Shown: positions 43,722-52,487 of the stretch, in pieces
Position numbering within the stretch: position 1 is the stretch's first letter
Layout: every line of letters begins with the position of its first letter
DNA from: Kitasatospora sp. NA04385
GTDB taxonomy: Bacteria > Actinomycetota > Actinomycetes > Streptomycetales > Streptomycetaceae
NCBI RefSeq assembly: GCF_013364235.1
Contig: NZ_CP054919.1
Location: 3,400,103 to 3,464,102, forward strand
Direction: 5' to 3'
Length of the DNA: 64,000 nt
Notes under the pieces: generated by a model
The model's database searches: none
What the model was told of the DNA's origin: nothing
What the model saw: the letters and a program-made list of their open reading frames with translations, nothing else
Translations under genes and position numbers: made by a program

Positions 43722-43758
43722 GGGACCGCGCCGGGGCGACTCGCCCCGGCGCGGTTCC
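43722..43758 (+). terminator. Hairpin terminator after MFS exporter
   Basis: Perfect 13-bp core CCGCGCCGGGGCG / CGCCCCGGCGCGG with a 3-nt loop, extended by a few pairs on each side. Confidence 0.75.
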
Positions 43759-43794
43759 GTTGTGGGCGCGGGCGGCCCCGCCTAGGGTCGCCGT

Positions 43795-44157
43795 ATGGCG
43801 CAGGAGTCCGGGGAACCCGAGGAGCCGAAGGAACTGGACTACCGGTTCACGCTGGCGAACGAGCGGACGTTCCTGGCCTGGATCAGGACCGCGCTGGCGC
43901 TGCTCGCGGGGGCGGTCGGGCTGGACCAGCTGACCCCGGACCTGGCGCCGGTGCCGGTGCGGGTAACGCTCTCGGTGCTGCTGGCCGCGGGCGGGGCGGG
44001 GCTGGGGTGGGCCGCCTACCAGCGGTGGGTGCGGGTGGAGCGGGCGATGCGGGCGGGCGGCCCGCTGCCGGCGACCCGGACCATGCTGGTGCTGACGGTG
44101 TGCGTGGCGGTCGCGGCGGCGGTGTTCTCGGTGCTGATCGTCGGCTGGTCGCGGTGA
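43795..44157 (+). CDS. YidH/DUF202 membrane protein
   Basis: 120 residues. DYRFTLANERTFLAWIRTAL is the DUF202 signature, followed by three membrane helices (ALLAGAVGLDQL region; VTLSVLLAAGGAGLGWAAYQ; MLVLTVCVAVAAAVFSVLIV). Function unproven for the family. Its TGA overlaps the GTG of the next gene (GTGA), which is another DUF202 protein; the two likely form a complex. Confidence 0.9.
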   Translation: MAQESGEPEEPKELDYRFTLANERTFLAWIRTALALLAGAVGLDQLTPDLAPVPVRVTLSVLLAAGGAGLGWAAYQRWVRVERAMRAGGPLPATRTMLVLTVCVAVAAAVFSVLIVGWSR

Positions 44158-44477
44158 CGGCGGCGGGGCGGGACCCGGGCCTGCAACCGGAGCGGACCCT
44201 GCTGGCGTGGAGCCGCACCGCGCTGGTGCTGGCCGCCGACGCGCTGCTGGTGCTGCGCACCGGGTACGTCCGGGGGCGGCCCGGACTGACCGCGCTGGGC
44301 GGGGTGTTGGCGGCGGCGGCGGCCGGGACGTACGCGCACGGGCTGCGGCGGCGCAGTGCGGTGGAACACAGTCCGCACGTCTCGGCGGGCCGGTGGTGGA
44401 TGCGGGGGCTGACCGCCGCGGTGGTGCTGGCGGCCGGCGGCGCGGCGTGGTCGGTGCTGGTGAACACGGGCGGGTGA
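44154..44477 (+). CDS. Second DUF202 membrane protein
   Basis: 107 residues. DPGLQPERTLLAWSRTALVL is the DUF202 core with the conserved E-R-T-x-L-A-W, followed by three helices. It lacks the charged N-terminal tail of its upstream partner. Start GTG 44154 is fixed by the 4-bp overlap. Pairs of unequal DUF202 genes are common in actinobacteria. Confidence 0.9.
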   Translation: MTAAGRDPGLQPERTLLAWSRTALVLAADALLVLRTGYVRGRPGLTALGGVLAAAAAGTYAHGLRRRSAVEHSPHVSAGRWWMRGLTAAVVLAAGGAAWSVLVNTGG

Positions 44478-44679
44478 GGTTCCGGGCCGGTCCGCCGGGG
44501 CACCGGCGGACCCCTCGCGGTGGCACAGACCACATGACTGGGATCACCTGTTTTTCGGCGGCTGTTTGCCGACGGGTGTATACGTTCGCGGACCGAGCCG
44601 TGCATACTGGCCGAGTCGGGCATTCCGCTCGGCCCCCTTGTCACAGCGAGAACTTCCACGAAAGGACCGGTGGTCAGGG

Positions 44680-44952
44680 ATGTTCCGTAACGGTCTTGAG
44701 CCCTGGCACATCGCCATCATGGTGGTGGTGCTGGTCCTGCTGTTCGGCTCGAAGAAGCTGCCCGAGATGGCCCGCGGCCTGGGCAAGTCGATGCGCATCC
44801 TCAAGGCGGAGACCAAGGCCCTGCGCGAGGACGACGCCCCCGCGGAGGCCCAGAACGGCACCGCCGCCTCGCAGGCCGAGCCGCTGCGCCCGGCCGTCGA
44901 GCCGATCGTGGTCACCAAGGCCGCCGAGGCCACCAAGCCGACCACGGCCTGA
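44680..44952 (+). CDS. tatA: Twin-arginine translocase subunit TatA
   Basis: 90 residues. N-terminal membrane helix (HIAIMVVVLVLLFGSKK), the FGSKKLPEMARGLGKSMRIL hinge and amphipathic helix, then a charged, Ala/Glu-rich tail. Oligomers of TatA form the pore for folded proteins carrying RR signals, for example the Tat-lipoprotein at 60.3 kb. TatB/TatC are not next to it, as in many actinobacteria. ATG 44680; promoter in the 200-bp gap before it. Confidence 0.95.
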   Translation: MFRNGLEPWHIAIMVVVLVLLFGSKKLPEMARGLGKSMRILKAETKALREDDAPAEAQNGTAASQAEPLRPAVEPIVVTKAAEATKPTTA

Positions 44953-44987
44953 CGCCGCGTCGGCCCCGGCCGACCGCGCCCGCCGTA

Positions 44988-45030
44988 CCGGAGCCCCCGG
45001 CCCGTCGCCCTGACGGACCGGGGGCTCCGG
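44988..45030 (+). terminator. Hairpin terminator after tatA
   Basis: Perfect 13-bp stem CCGGAGCCCCCGG (44988-45000) / CCGGGGGCTCCGG (45018-45030), 36 bp past the stop. Confidence 0.8.
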
Positions 45031-45115
45031 CGTGTCGGGACGCCCGAGTGGCTGACCGTTTCATCCTGTTATCTCCTGGTATCCACCTGACGGCGGATCA
45101 CCTGGGAGGCACCGG

Positions 45116-46459
45116 ATGGCGGCGGACCCGTCGGACGACCGGGAGCTCGCTGAGCTGCGCGGCCGGATCGCCGTGCTGGAGGAGCAGGGGCCGCCGCGGA
45201 AGCGGCACCGGGTGCAGTCCTTCTTCGCGGCGCTGCTGATCGTGCTGGCCGTGGTGCTGACCCCGCTCGGGGTGGTCGCCGCCTGGAGCAAGTCGCAGGT
45301 GACCGACACCGACCGGTTCGTGGCCACGATGGCGCCGCTGGCCTCCGACCCGGCGGTGCAGGGCGCGCTGACCGACCGGGTGACCACGGCGGTGATGCAG
45401 CAGCTGCCGATCACCGACCTGCTGAACGACGCGGCGCCCGGCGACCGGCCGCTGCTGGACGCCGCGCTGGGCAGGCTCGGCCCGGCGCTGACCAGCGGGC
45501 TGACCGGGTTCGTCCACGACCAGGTGCTGCGGTTCGTCCGGTCCGACGCCTTCGCCACGGTCTGGACGGGCGTGCTGCGCAACGCGCACGCCGCGTTCGA
45601 CAAGGTGCTGACCGGGCAGGGCGGCGGAGCGGTGCAGGTCAAGGGCGACACCGTCAGCCTGGACCTCGCCCCGGTGATCGCGGCGGTGAAGGACCGGCTG
45701 GTGGCCAACGGGCTGGGGCTGGCGTCGAAGATCCCCGAGGTGCACACCGACTACACGCTGGTGCAGTCGGACGCGGTGCGCAAGGCGCAGACCGGGCTGC
45801 GGCTGCTCGACCTGGCCGGGTTCTGGGTGCCGGTGCTGGCGCTGCTGTGCGCGGTCGGCGGGATCGTGCTGGCGGTGCACCACCGCCGGGCCACCGTCTG
45901 GGCGGCGCTCGGGGCGGCCGCCGGGGCGGGGGTGCTGGGCATCGGGCTGAGCGTGTTCCGGGCGATCTACCTGGACAAGCTGCCCGCCGACGTCGACCAG
46001 GCCGCCGCGATGGCGGTGTACGACACGCTGGTGCGCTACCTGCGGGCCGCGATCCGGATGGTGCTGGCGCTGGGCGTGGTGATCGCGCTGGCCGCCTGGC
46101 TGACCGGCGGGGGCCGCCGGGCCGGCTGGGTGCGGCACCTGTGGGGGTCCGGTCTGGGCGCGGTGCGGCAGGCCGCCGAGGGCATCGGCATGCGGCTCGG
46201 CCCGGTCGGCCCGTTCGTGCACCGCTGGAAGTCCTGGCTGGGCTGGGGCGCGGTGGCCGTCGCCGCCGTGGTGGTGCTGACCTGGAGCTACCCGACCAGC
46301 GCGGTGGTGCTGTGGACGGCGGTGGTGCTGCTGGCCGGGCTGGCGGTGCTGGAGTTCCTGGACACCCCCGCCGGCCCCCCTGCCGAGGAGCCCGCCGAGC
46401 CGCCCGCGGGCCCGCCGCCCGGCCCGCCGCCCGCCGGTGGGAAGGCCGCACCGGCGTGA
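45116..46459 (+). CDS. Integral membrane protein
   Basis: 447 residues from ATG 45116 (GGGAGG upstream). One helix near residues 38-58 (FFAALLIVLAVVLTPLGVVA) is followed by a 170-residue predicted extracytoplasmic domain (SQVTDTDRFVATMAPLASDP, VQGALTDRVTTAVMQQLPIT), then four or five more helices and a Pro-rich cytoplasmic tail (PAGPPAEEPAEPPAGPPPGP). I recall this arrangement in uncharacterised actinobacterial proteins. Its stop overlaps the start of the next gene, the channel-like protein. Confidence 0.8.
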   Translation: MAADPSDDRELAELRGRIAVLEEQGPPRKRHRVQSFFAALLIVLAVVLTPLGVVAAWSKSQVTDTDRFVATMAPLASDPAVQGALTDRVTTAVMQQLPITDLLNDAAPGDRPLLDAALGRLGPALTSGLTGFVHDQVLRFVRSDAFATVWTGVLRNAHAAFDKVLTGQGGGAVQVKGDTVSLDLAPVIAAVKDRLVANGLGLASKIPEVHTDYTLVQSDAVRKAQTGLRLLDLAGFWVPVLALLCAVGGIVLAVHHRRATVWAALGAAAGAGVLGIGLSVFRAIYLDKLPADVDQAAAMAVYDTLVRYLRAAIRMVLALGVVIALAAWLTGGGRRAGWVRHLWGSGLGAVRQAAEGIGMRLGPVGPFVHRWKSWLGWGAVAVAAVVVLTWSYPTSAVVLWTAVVLLAGLAVLEFLDTPAGPPAEEPAEPPAGPPPGPPPAGGKAAPA

Positions 46460-46971
46460 GGGAGACGGCCCGGACGTACCTCGTCCTGCTGGCCGGACCG
46501 GTGCTGCTGCTGACGGCCTACTTCACGGTGCCGCTGGACTGGTTCGGGCCGCACCACCCGCTGCTCAGCTGGCTGGTGGCCGGGAGCCTGCTGGTCCTGC
46601 TCGGCCTGGGCCTGCTGCGCGAGGTGCGGCTGCAGGTGCTGGGCCGCGCCCGGCACCCGGCGCCGCGCATCCTGTTCCTGCTGTGCGGCGCGCTGGTGGT
46701 CTTCGCCACCTCCTACCTGGGCATGTCCCGGCAGCCCGGCGAGCTGGACGGGCTGACCACCAAGGTCGACGGGCTGTACTTCACGGTCATCACCATGGCG
46801 ACCGTCGGGTACGGCGACATCCACCCGGCCGGGCAGACCGCCCGGGTCGTGGTGATGCTCCAACTCCTGTACACCGTGGTCTTCCTGACCACCGGCGTGA
46901 CCGCGCTGACCCGGCAGGTGAAGACCCGCGCGGTGCAGCGGGCCCACCACCGCGAGCGCCCCGGGGACTAG
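46456..46971 (+). CDS. Small potassium-channel-like protein
   Basis: 171 residues. After three hydrophobic segments comes the pore loop VDGLYFTVITMATVGYGDIH with the K+ selectivity filter TVGYGD (about 113-118), then a last helix (VVVMLQLLYTVVFLTTGVTA). No RCK/TrkA domain, so gating is not obvious. Start GTG 46456 overlaps the upstream TGA, so it is coupled with the membrane protein. Tail-overlaps the kinase gene by 4 bp. Confidence 0.88.
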   Translation: MRETARTYLVLLAGPVLLLTAYFTVPLDWFGPHHPLLSWLVAGSLLVLLGLGLLREVRLQVLGRARHPAPRILFLLCGALVVFATSYLGMSRQPGELDGLTTKVDGLYFTVITMATVGYGDIHPAGQTARVVVMLQLLYTVVFLTTGVTALTRQVKTRAVQRAHHRERPGD

Positions 46972-48524
46972 TCGTCCTGCTGGGCGGCCTGCAGGTGCAC
47001 CGCCGTGGTGAGGGCGGCGAGCCGGGTCTGCCAGCCGATCAGGACCGGGGCGTCCACGGCCTTGCGGCGCTGGAGGTCTCGGACCAGCCGCTGGGCGTCC
47101 TTGAGGGAGTCCTCCGCGTCGGCGGGCTGCTTGTCGTTGACGGACTGGGCGGCCCGGGCCAGCAGGGCGGTCAGGTCGTCCTGCTTGTCCCGGTCCCGGT
47201 CGAAGGTGGTCTGGGCCACCTCGGCGCGCAGCTGGGTGAGTTGAGCGACCAGGGCGCCGCCCTTGGGGGTGGCGGAGGGCCTGGGCGAGGTGCTGGGCTT
47301 CGTGCTGGCCGACGGGGACGGGGTCGGCGTCGGGGAGGGCGGCGGGGAGGGCGTCGGGGTCGGCGCGGCGGTGGTGGCGGCGGCCGCCGGGGCCGGGGTG
47401 CGCCCGGCCTCGGGAGCGGAGCCGTCGCCGGCGAGCGAGAACGCGGCGATGCCCGCCACGCAGGCGATCACGGCGGCGCCGATGCCCGCGTACAGCAGCG
47501 GGTTGCGGCCGCGGTGGGGCGCGGGCTCCTCGTCCTCGTAGCGGGCCGAGGGCAGCAGCGGGGCCTGCACCGGCGGCAGCACCGAGGTGCGCTGCGGCTC
47601 GGTCCAGGGCTGCGGCGGCGGGGCCGGGAAGGCGGCGGCGGGGACGGGCGGCAGCACCCGGGTGGCGGCGCCGAGGAGTTGGGCGGTGCGGTCGGCGGGG
47701 GCGGCCGGGACGGCGGCGAGCAGTTCGGCGGCCGCGGCCCTGGCGTCGGCGGGGCGCTCGGCCGGGTGCTTGGCCAGCAGCCGCATGATCGCGACGTCCA
47801 GCGCGGGCGGCACGTCGGGGCGGTGCGCGGAGACCGGGACGGGGTACTCGGTGACGTGCTTGAAGGTCACCGCGACGGGGGTGTCGGCGGTGAACGGCGG
47901 CGCGCCGGTCAGCATCTCGTAGAGCACGCAGCCCACCGCGTACAGGTCGGCGCGGCCGTCGACCTGGCCGGCGGTGGCCTGTTCCGGGGAGAGGTAGGCG
48001 GCGGTGCCCAGCACGGACGCGGTCTGGGTGAGCTGCTGCCCGGAGGAGGAGCCGGCCCGGGCGATGCCGAAGTCGACGACCTTGACCTCGCCGTCCCGGG
48101 TGATCATCACGTTGCCGGGCTTGATGTCGCGGTGCACCAGGCCCCGGGCGTGCGCGGCGGCCAGCGCGTCCAGCACGGCGGCGGCGGTGCCGACGGCGCG
48201 CTCCACCGGCAGCACGCCCTGCTCGGCGATCACCCGGCCCAGCGTGGCGCCGTGCACCAGCTCCATCACCAGGTACGGGGAGCCCTGGTCGACGCCGGAG
48301 TCGAAGACGGTGACCACCCGCGGGTGCGCCAGCAGCGCGGCCGAGCGGGCCTCGCGGGCGAACCGCTCGGCGAACCTCGGGTCGTCGGCCAGGCCGCCGT
48401 TGAGCACCTTGACCGCCACCGGGCGACCCAGTTGGTGGTCCACGGCGCGGTACACGGTGGCCATGCCGCCGACTCCGAGGATCTCGCCGAGTTCGTAGCG
48501 GCCGTTCAGCGCGCGTCCGATCAT
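46968..48524 (-). CDS. PknB-type Ser/Thr protein kinase, membrane-anchored
   Basis: 518 residues. Gly loop GVGGMATVY (17-25), Lys 39 (VAVK), HRDIKPGN with Asp 133, DFG at 151-153, and LGTAAYLSPEQATAGQVDGR in the activation segment. A Pro-rich linker leads to one membrane helix at about 345-365, then a Thr/Pro/Ser-rich stalk and a small helical extracellular domain (LVAQLTQLRAEVAQTTFDRD). No PASTA repeats, unlike the family's cell-wall sensors. Start ATG 48524. The small gene at 48586 lies just upstream on the same strand. Confidence 0.95.
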   Translation of the reverse strand: MIGRALNGRYELGEILGVGGMATVYRAVDHQLGRPVAVKVLNGGLADDPRFAERFAREARSAALLAHPRVVTVFDSGVDQGSPYLVMELVHGATLGRVIAEQGVLPVERAVGTAAAVLDALAAAHARGLVHRDIKPGNVMITRDGEVKVVDFGIARAGSSSGQQLTQTASVLGTAAYLSPEQATAGQVDGRADLYAVGCVLYEMLTGAPPFTADTPVAVTFKHVTEYPVPVSAHRPDVPPALDVAIMRLLAKHPAERPADARAAAAELLAAVPAAPADRTAQLLGAATRVLPPVPAAAFPAPPPQPWTEPQRTSVLPPVQAPLLPSARYEDEEPAPHRGRNPLLYAGIGAAVIACVAGIAAFSLAGDGSAPEAGRTPAPAAAATTAAPTPTPSPPPSPTPTPSPSASTKPSTSPRPSATPKGGALVAQLTQLRAEVAQTTFDRDRDKQDDLTALLARAAQSVNDKQPADAEDSLKDAQRLVRDLQRRKAVDAPVLIGWQTRLAALTTAVHLQAAQQDD

Positions 48525-48585
48525 CGGATACTCCCATCACCTCGGTCCGGCACCCGTGAACCATAGCGGGCCGCCCGGACCCGGT

Positions 48586-48726
48586 TCAGGGGCGCTGGAC
48601 GAGCAGTGCTGCGGTCAGGGCGGCCAGGGCGACGGCGAGCAGCGCGCGCAGGGTGCGCGGCGGGCCGTCCTCCAGCGCGCGGCGGGCGGCGCGGTCGGCG
48701 GCGGGCGAGGTGCGGGGGAAGGTCAT
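48586..48726 (-). CDS. Small membrane peptide, 46 residues
   Basis: Too short for usual gene calling. Reads MTFPRTSPAADRAARRALED, then a single membrane helix (LRALLAVALAALTAALLV) and ends QRP. 61 bp before the kinase gene on the same strand. A ribosome site is weak (GGCGAG). The hairpin array begins 78 bp upstream, so the peptide may be translated from an mRNA carrying it. Confidence 0.45.
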   Translation of the reverse strand: MTFPRTSPAADRAARRALEDGPPRTLRALLAVALAALTAALLVQRP

Positions 48727-48803
48727 CGCGGGCTCGCCTGGCGGTGCGGTCGTTCGTTCACCGTGACTCCAGGGTGTTTCGGACGGTACTGCCGGTCGGA
48801 GCC

Positions 48804-49041
48804 CCGGACGGACGGTGGACCCGGGGGAGTCCGGCCGTCCGTCCGGAGCGGTCCCCGACCGGCCGCGGACCCGGGGGAGTCCGCTGCCGGTCGGAGCCTG
48901 ATCCGGACGGGCGGGGGCCCGGGGGAGCCCGTCGCCCGTCCGGAGTCGGTCCCGGGCGGACGACGGGTACAGGGGCCCGTCGGCCGCCCGGAGGCGGTGC
49001 CCGGTCGGACGGGGGCCCGGGGGAGCCCGCGGTCCGACCGG
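48804..49041. repeat. Five tandem covarying hairpins, 49-nt period
   Basis: Inverted repeats at 48804-48846, 48855-48894, 48903-48943, 48952-48991 and 49001-49041. Each has a 13-17 bp stem; loops of four are CCGGGGGA, the other TACAGGGG; each is followed by GAG or AGCG. Stem sequences differ between units (arms begin CCGGACGGAC, CCGACCGGC, CCGGACGGGC, CCGGGCGG, CCGGTCGGAC) yet the 3' arms change with them, so pairing is conserved while sequence is not. Lies between the anti-sigma-like gene and the small peptide gene. Confidence 0.85.
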
Positions 49042-49050
49042 AGTGCGGTG

Positions 49051-49926
49051 TCAGTCCTGGCTGTTCCCCCCGCCGGACGGCCGGGCGCTCTGGCGTCCCC
49101 ACTTGCCGGAGGACGAGGGCGACGGCGAGGACGGCCGGCTCGGGACGGCCGTGGGCCTCCCGCGCCCGTCCCCGCCCGGCTGGTCCCAGCCGTGCGCGGC
49201 GAGCAGGGCGCAGAAGCCGGTCACCTTCTCCGGCGCGCCGGCCGCCTTCAGCAGCTCGGCGAGATCCGGGTCGACGGCGGCCTCCCCGGGCTTGCTGCCG
49301 CCCGCGATCCGCCCGGCGAAGCCCGCGCAGAGCTTCGACAGGTCGGGCAGGCCGGACGGGTCGGACGGGTCGCCGGAGGCCCGGCCGGTGGGCCGGGCCG
49401 GGCTGCCGGAGCGGCTCGGCGACGGGCTCGGCCGCCCGGTGCGGTCGGCACCGGGGCTCGCCGAGGACGGTGCGGCCGGGGACGGCTCGGCGGACGACGG
49501 CGCGGGCGCCGCGCTGGTCGCCGGCGGGGCCGGGGCGGGGCCGCCCAGCACCTCCGGCAGCCGGCCGGTGGACGCCGCGACCGCGACGCCGCCCACGGCG
49601 GTGACGCCCAGTGCGACGGCCACGGCCTTCGCACTGAGGGCACGCGCGAGCGCGGTGTCCGCCATCTTTCGTCTCCGGTGCTGCCTGGGGGCCGGCTGGC
49701 GACGAGCCTGCCGGAACGCGGCCAGCGCCCCCTCCTCGCCGGGCAGCGGGCCGTCACCGGCCGCCCCGCCCGCCGCGGCGGCGAGCAGGGCGGCGAGCTC
49801 CGGCCGTCCTGGCGCGGACCGCTGCCCGGCGGAGGGGTCCTGACCGGCCTCCGGGTCGACCGTGACGCCGCCGAGCAGCTGCTCGGCGACGGCGCGATCG
49901 ATCCGGCGGGATCGGTTGGTGCTCAT
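49051..49926 (-). CDS. Membrane protein paired with ECF sigma (anti-sigma-like)
   Basis: 291 residues. The cytoplasmic N terminus (STNRSRRIDRAVAEQLLGGV, PELAALLAAAAGGAAGDGPL) precedes one membrane helix at about 95-118 (KAVAVALGVTAVGGVAVAAS). The outside part is Pro/Ser/Ala-rich linker, then SGLPDLSKLCAGFAGRIAGG and VTGFCALLAAHGWDQPGGDG with two Cys that could bond. No HxxxCxxC zinc motif, so it is not a ZAS-type anti-sigma. Coupled to the ECF gene by ATGA overlap, which suggests regulation of that sigma factor. Followed by the hairpin array. Confidence 0.8.
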   Translation of the reverse strand: MSTNRSRRIDRAVAEQLLGGVTVDPEAGQDPSAGQRSAPGRPELAALLAAAAGGAAGDGPLPGEEGALAAFRQARRQPAPRQHRRRKMADTALARALSAKAVAVALGVTAVGGVAVAASTGRLPEVLGGPAPAPPATSAAPAPSSAEPSPAAPSSASPGADRTGRPSPSPSRSGSPARPTGRASGDPSDPSGLPDLSKLCAGFAGRIAGGSKPGEAAVDPDLAELLKAAGAPEKVTGFCALLAAHGWDQPGGDGRGRPTAVPSRPSSPSPSSSGKWGRQSARPSGGGNSQD

Positions 49927-50660
49927 CTCGTGTCCTTCAGCGTCGGCACCTGCGCCGGTGTCACACCCTGCGCGGGAATTCTTTTCCCGGACTCCCGGCG
50001 GGGCACCCCGGCGGCCGCTCCCCCGCCCTGCTCCAGCACCTTGGCCAGCCGTCTGAGCCCCCGGTGGGCGGCCATCCGGACGCTGCCGGAGCGCTTGCCG
50101 AGCACCTTCGCGGCGCTCTCCGCGTCCAGCCCGAGCACCACCCGCAGCAGCACCGCCTCGGCCTGGTCGGGCGGCAGCGCGGCGATCAGCGCGAGCGCGT
50201 CGGAGGTGGCCACGGCGGCCATCGCCCGGCCCTCGGTGTCCTCGGCGGCGGCCAGCTCGGCCAGGTACTCCACCGGCAGGTCGGCGACCGGGCGGCGGCG
50301 CAGGCGGCGCAGGTGGTCCATGGCCCGGTTGCGGGCGACCGTCGCGGCCCAGCCGCGGAACCCGTCCGCGTCGCCGCGGAAGCCCGGCAGGTCGCGGGCG
50401 ATCTGCAGCCACGCCTCCGAGGCGATGTCCTCGGCGTCCTCGGCCCGCCCGCCGACCAGCACCCGCAGGTAGCGCAGCAGCCCCGGCTGGACGGCCCGGA
50501 ACAGCACCCGGAACGCCTCCTCGTCACCGTCCTGGGCGGCGCGGACGGCGGCGGCCAGGTCGGTCCGCCGGGCGGGCGGACGGTCCGGTGCATCCGGACG
50601 GCCGAGCCGGTCCCCGTCGTCCGCCCCGTGGTGTTCAGCTCTGTGCACCCGCCACATCAT
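49923..50660 (-). CDS. ECF-type RNA polymerase sigma factor
   Basis: 245 residues. Region 2 at about 40-110 (EAFRVLFRAVQPGLLRYLRV, AEDAEDIASEAWLQIARDLP, FRGWAATVARNRAMDHLRRL) and region 4 at about 150-205 (LPPDQAEAVLLRVVLGLDAE, SAAKVLGKRSGSVRMAAHRG). ATG 50660 starts the frame; a GTG at 50648 (VHRAEHHG) is possible. The downstream coupled gene encodes its likely membrane regulator. Regulon unknown. Confidence 0.9.
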   Translation of the reverse strand: MMWRVHRAEHHGADDGDRLGRPDAPDRPPARRTDLAAAVRAAQDGDEEAFRVLFRAVQPGLLRYLRVLVGGRAEDAEDIASEAWLQIARDLPGFRGDADGFRGWAATVARNRAMDHLRRLRRRPVADLPVEYLAELAAAEDTEGRAMAAVATSDALALIAALPPDQAEAVLLRVVLGLDAESAAKVLGKRSGSVRMAAHRGLRRLAKVLEQGGGAAAGVPRRESGKRIPAQGVTPAQVPTLKDTR

Positions 50661-50933
50661 GCGCCATCCGGGGGAACGCTCCCACCGCCGGGGCGCCGCC
50701 CGTCCCGTGACGGAGCGGTGGCCGAGCGGTGTCGGCCCGGTGCGGGCCCGGTGCCCGCCGACGCCGCGTCAGCTCCGCCGCCGGACCGGGCCGCAGGGCC
50801 CGCGCCGCACCGACCTTCGTCCCGCCGGCTGCCGCCCTTCGCCCGCGGTTCGGCCCCCCACCACCGACATACCGTGCAAATACGGGGCGATTCGCCCACG
50901 CACCCTTCATCGGACGAGGAGGCCGGAGCCGCC

Positions 50934-51632
50934 ATGCGCACCGCCCAGGAGCTGTACACCACGGGGATCCGCGACCACTTCGCGCCCGCGCTGCGCCGGC
51001 TCGGGTTCCAGGGCTGGCGGCACTCCTTCTCGCTGCCCGACCGCGACCGCTGGGCGGTGCTCGGCGTGCGGGCGGTGCCCGGCGACGGGCGGGTGCGGTA
51101 CACCGTGAACCTCTCCGTCACCGACAAGTCCGCCTGGGACCGGCGCAGCATCCGGCCGGACGCCAACTCCCCCACCGGGCTTGAGCGCTGGCACTCCCCG
51201 ATCGGCGAACTGCTGCCGGTCGGCGGCGAGGTCTGGTGGGAGGTGGCGCCCGGGCCGCGCTGGCTGATCGCCGTCGAGGACTCGGTGGCCGCCGTCCGCG
51301 GCTACGCGCTGCCCGAGCTGCGCCGCCGGCTACGCGTCGAGGAGCGCGAGCACTACCTCGGCCAGGCCGAGCTCGACGGCGTCAACGGCGCCCTCGCCGC
51401 GGCCGCCGTCGCCCGCATCCAGCGCGCCGAACTCATCGGCGGCGCCCTGGAGTTGCACGGCGCGTGGAGCCGGCACGACCCGGTCGCGCAGGCCGTCCTG
51501 GCCGGTGCCGCCCGCGGCTTCCTGTCCGCCCTGGACGCCAGGTTCCGCACCGTGCGGGTGCTCGACACGCTCGGCCGGACGCTCTGGGAGTTCCGCCACG
51601 CCCCCGGCGGGAACCATCCCGGGGCGGGCTGA
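50934..51632 (+). CDS. DUF4304-like protein
   Basis: 232 residues. FAPALRRLGFQGWRHSFSLP, DRDRWAVLGVRAVPGDGRVR, YTVNLSVTDKSAWDRRS and GGEVWWEVAPGPRWLIAVED resemble DUF4304 proteins, which open with a GF-(K/R) and aromatic strand pattern and are of unknown function. Soluble and probably cytoplasmic. ATG 50934 follows GAGGAGG. The next gene starts 69 bp downstream. Confidence 0.7.
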   Translation: MRTAQELYTTGIRDHFAPALRRLGFQGWRHSFSLPDRDRWAVLGVRAVPGDGRVRYTVNLSVTDKSAWDRRSIRPDANSPTGLERWHSPIGELLPVGGEVWWEVAPGPRWLIAVEDSVAAVRGYALPELRRRLRVEEREHYLGQAELDGVNGALAAAAVARIQRAELIGGALELHGAWSRHDPVAQAVLAGAARGFLSALDARFRTVRVLDTLGRTLWEFRHAPGGNHPGAG

Positions 51633-51701
51633 GTCCCTGTCAGTGGCGGTGCGCCGGGCGCACCTCCGGAACGGACACGGGGCGCACACGCGGGGGCGGA
51701 C

Positions 51702-52418
51702 ATGACGGGGACCACGGCGATACCGCACGAGGAACGCCGGCTCGACTGGGACGGCTGCCTGAACGTCCGCGACCTCGGCCTGCTGCCCACCCTCGACGGA
51801 CGGCGCACCCGCACCGGCGCGGTCGTCCGGGCCGACAACCTCGACCGGCTCACCGCCGAGGGCCAGAACTCGCTGGTCGCGTACGGCGTGCGCACCGTCG
51901 TCGACCTGCGCGACGCCGCCGAGTACCGGCCGCTGCTGCCCGCGCCCGACGGCATCGACCTGGTGCGCGTCCCGCTCGACGCGCTGGCCGGGCCCGACTG
52001 GTGGTCCCGGTTCGGCGCCCTGGACGGCACCCCGCTCGCCTTCCGCCCCTACCTCGACCACTGCCGGCAGGCCGTCGCCGAACTGGTCGCCGCCGTCGCC
52101 CGGGCCCGCCCCGGCACCGTCGTGGTGCACTGCGGCGCCGGCCGCGACCGCACCGGCCTGGCCGCCCTCGTCCTGCTCGCCCTCGCCGGGGCCACCCCCG
52201 CCGCGGTCGCCGAGGACTACCTGCTCTCCGCCGCCAACCTGCGCCCGCTGTGGGCGATCCTGGACCGCTCCGAGGAGGAGGCCGGCCCCGCCCGCCTGCT
52301 CGCCGACGCCGGCACCACCCCCGAACAGGCCCTGCACGAGGTGCTGGCCGAGTTCGACGCCGAGCAGTGGCTGCCCGCCGGGGACGTCGCCGCCGTCCGG
52401 GCCCGGCTGCTCGGATAA
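51702..52418 (+). CDS. Protein-tyrosine phosphatase, PtpB-like
   Basis: 238 residues. Active-site P-loop VVHCGAGRDRTGLAAL with Cys 144 and Arg 150. NVRDLG near the start and DLRDAAEY near 68 complete the pattern of the family that includes Mycobacterium PtpB (HCxxGKDRTG signature; here Arg-Asp-Arg for Lys-Asp-Arg). It removes phosphate from tyrosine, and in relatives from phosphoinositides. Start ATG 51702. Confidence 0.92.
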   Translation: MTGTTAIPHEERRLDWDGCLNVRDLGLLPTLDGRRTRTGAVVRADNLDRLTAEGQNSLVAYGVRTVVDLRDAAEYRPLLPAPDGIDLVRVPLDALAGPDWWSRFGALDGTPLAFRPYLDHCRQAVAELVAAVARARPGTVVVHCGAGRDRTGLAALVLLALAGATPAAVAEDYLLSAANLRPLWAILDRSEEEAGPARLLADAGTTPEQALHEVLAEFDAEQWLPAGDVAAVRARLLG

Positions 52419-52487
52419 CCGCCCGGACGACCGGCCGCCCGGATAACCGCTCGCGGTGCGGGCGGGCCGCGAACCAGACTGTCCGGC

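Noticed and set aside
45035-45075. GCCCGAGTGGCTG looked like the D-arm of a tRNA
   Set aside because: No acceptor stem, anticodon arm or T-loop (GTTCRA) at proper distances.
48804-49041. The 49-nt period suggested a CRISPR array
   Set aside because: Stems vary between units and there are no constant direct repeats with unique spacers, nor cas genes. It is a series of independent hairpins.
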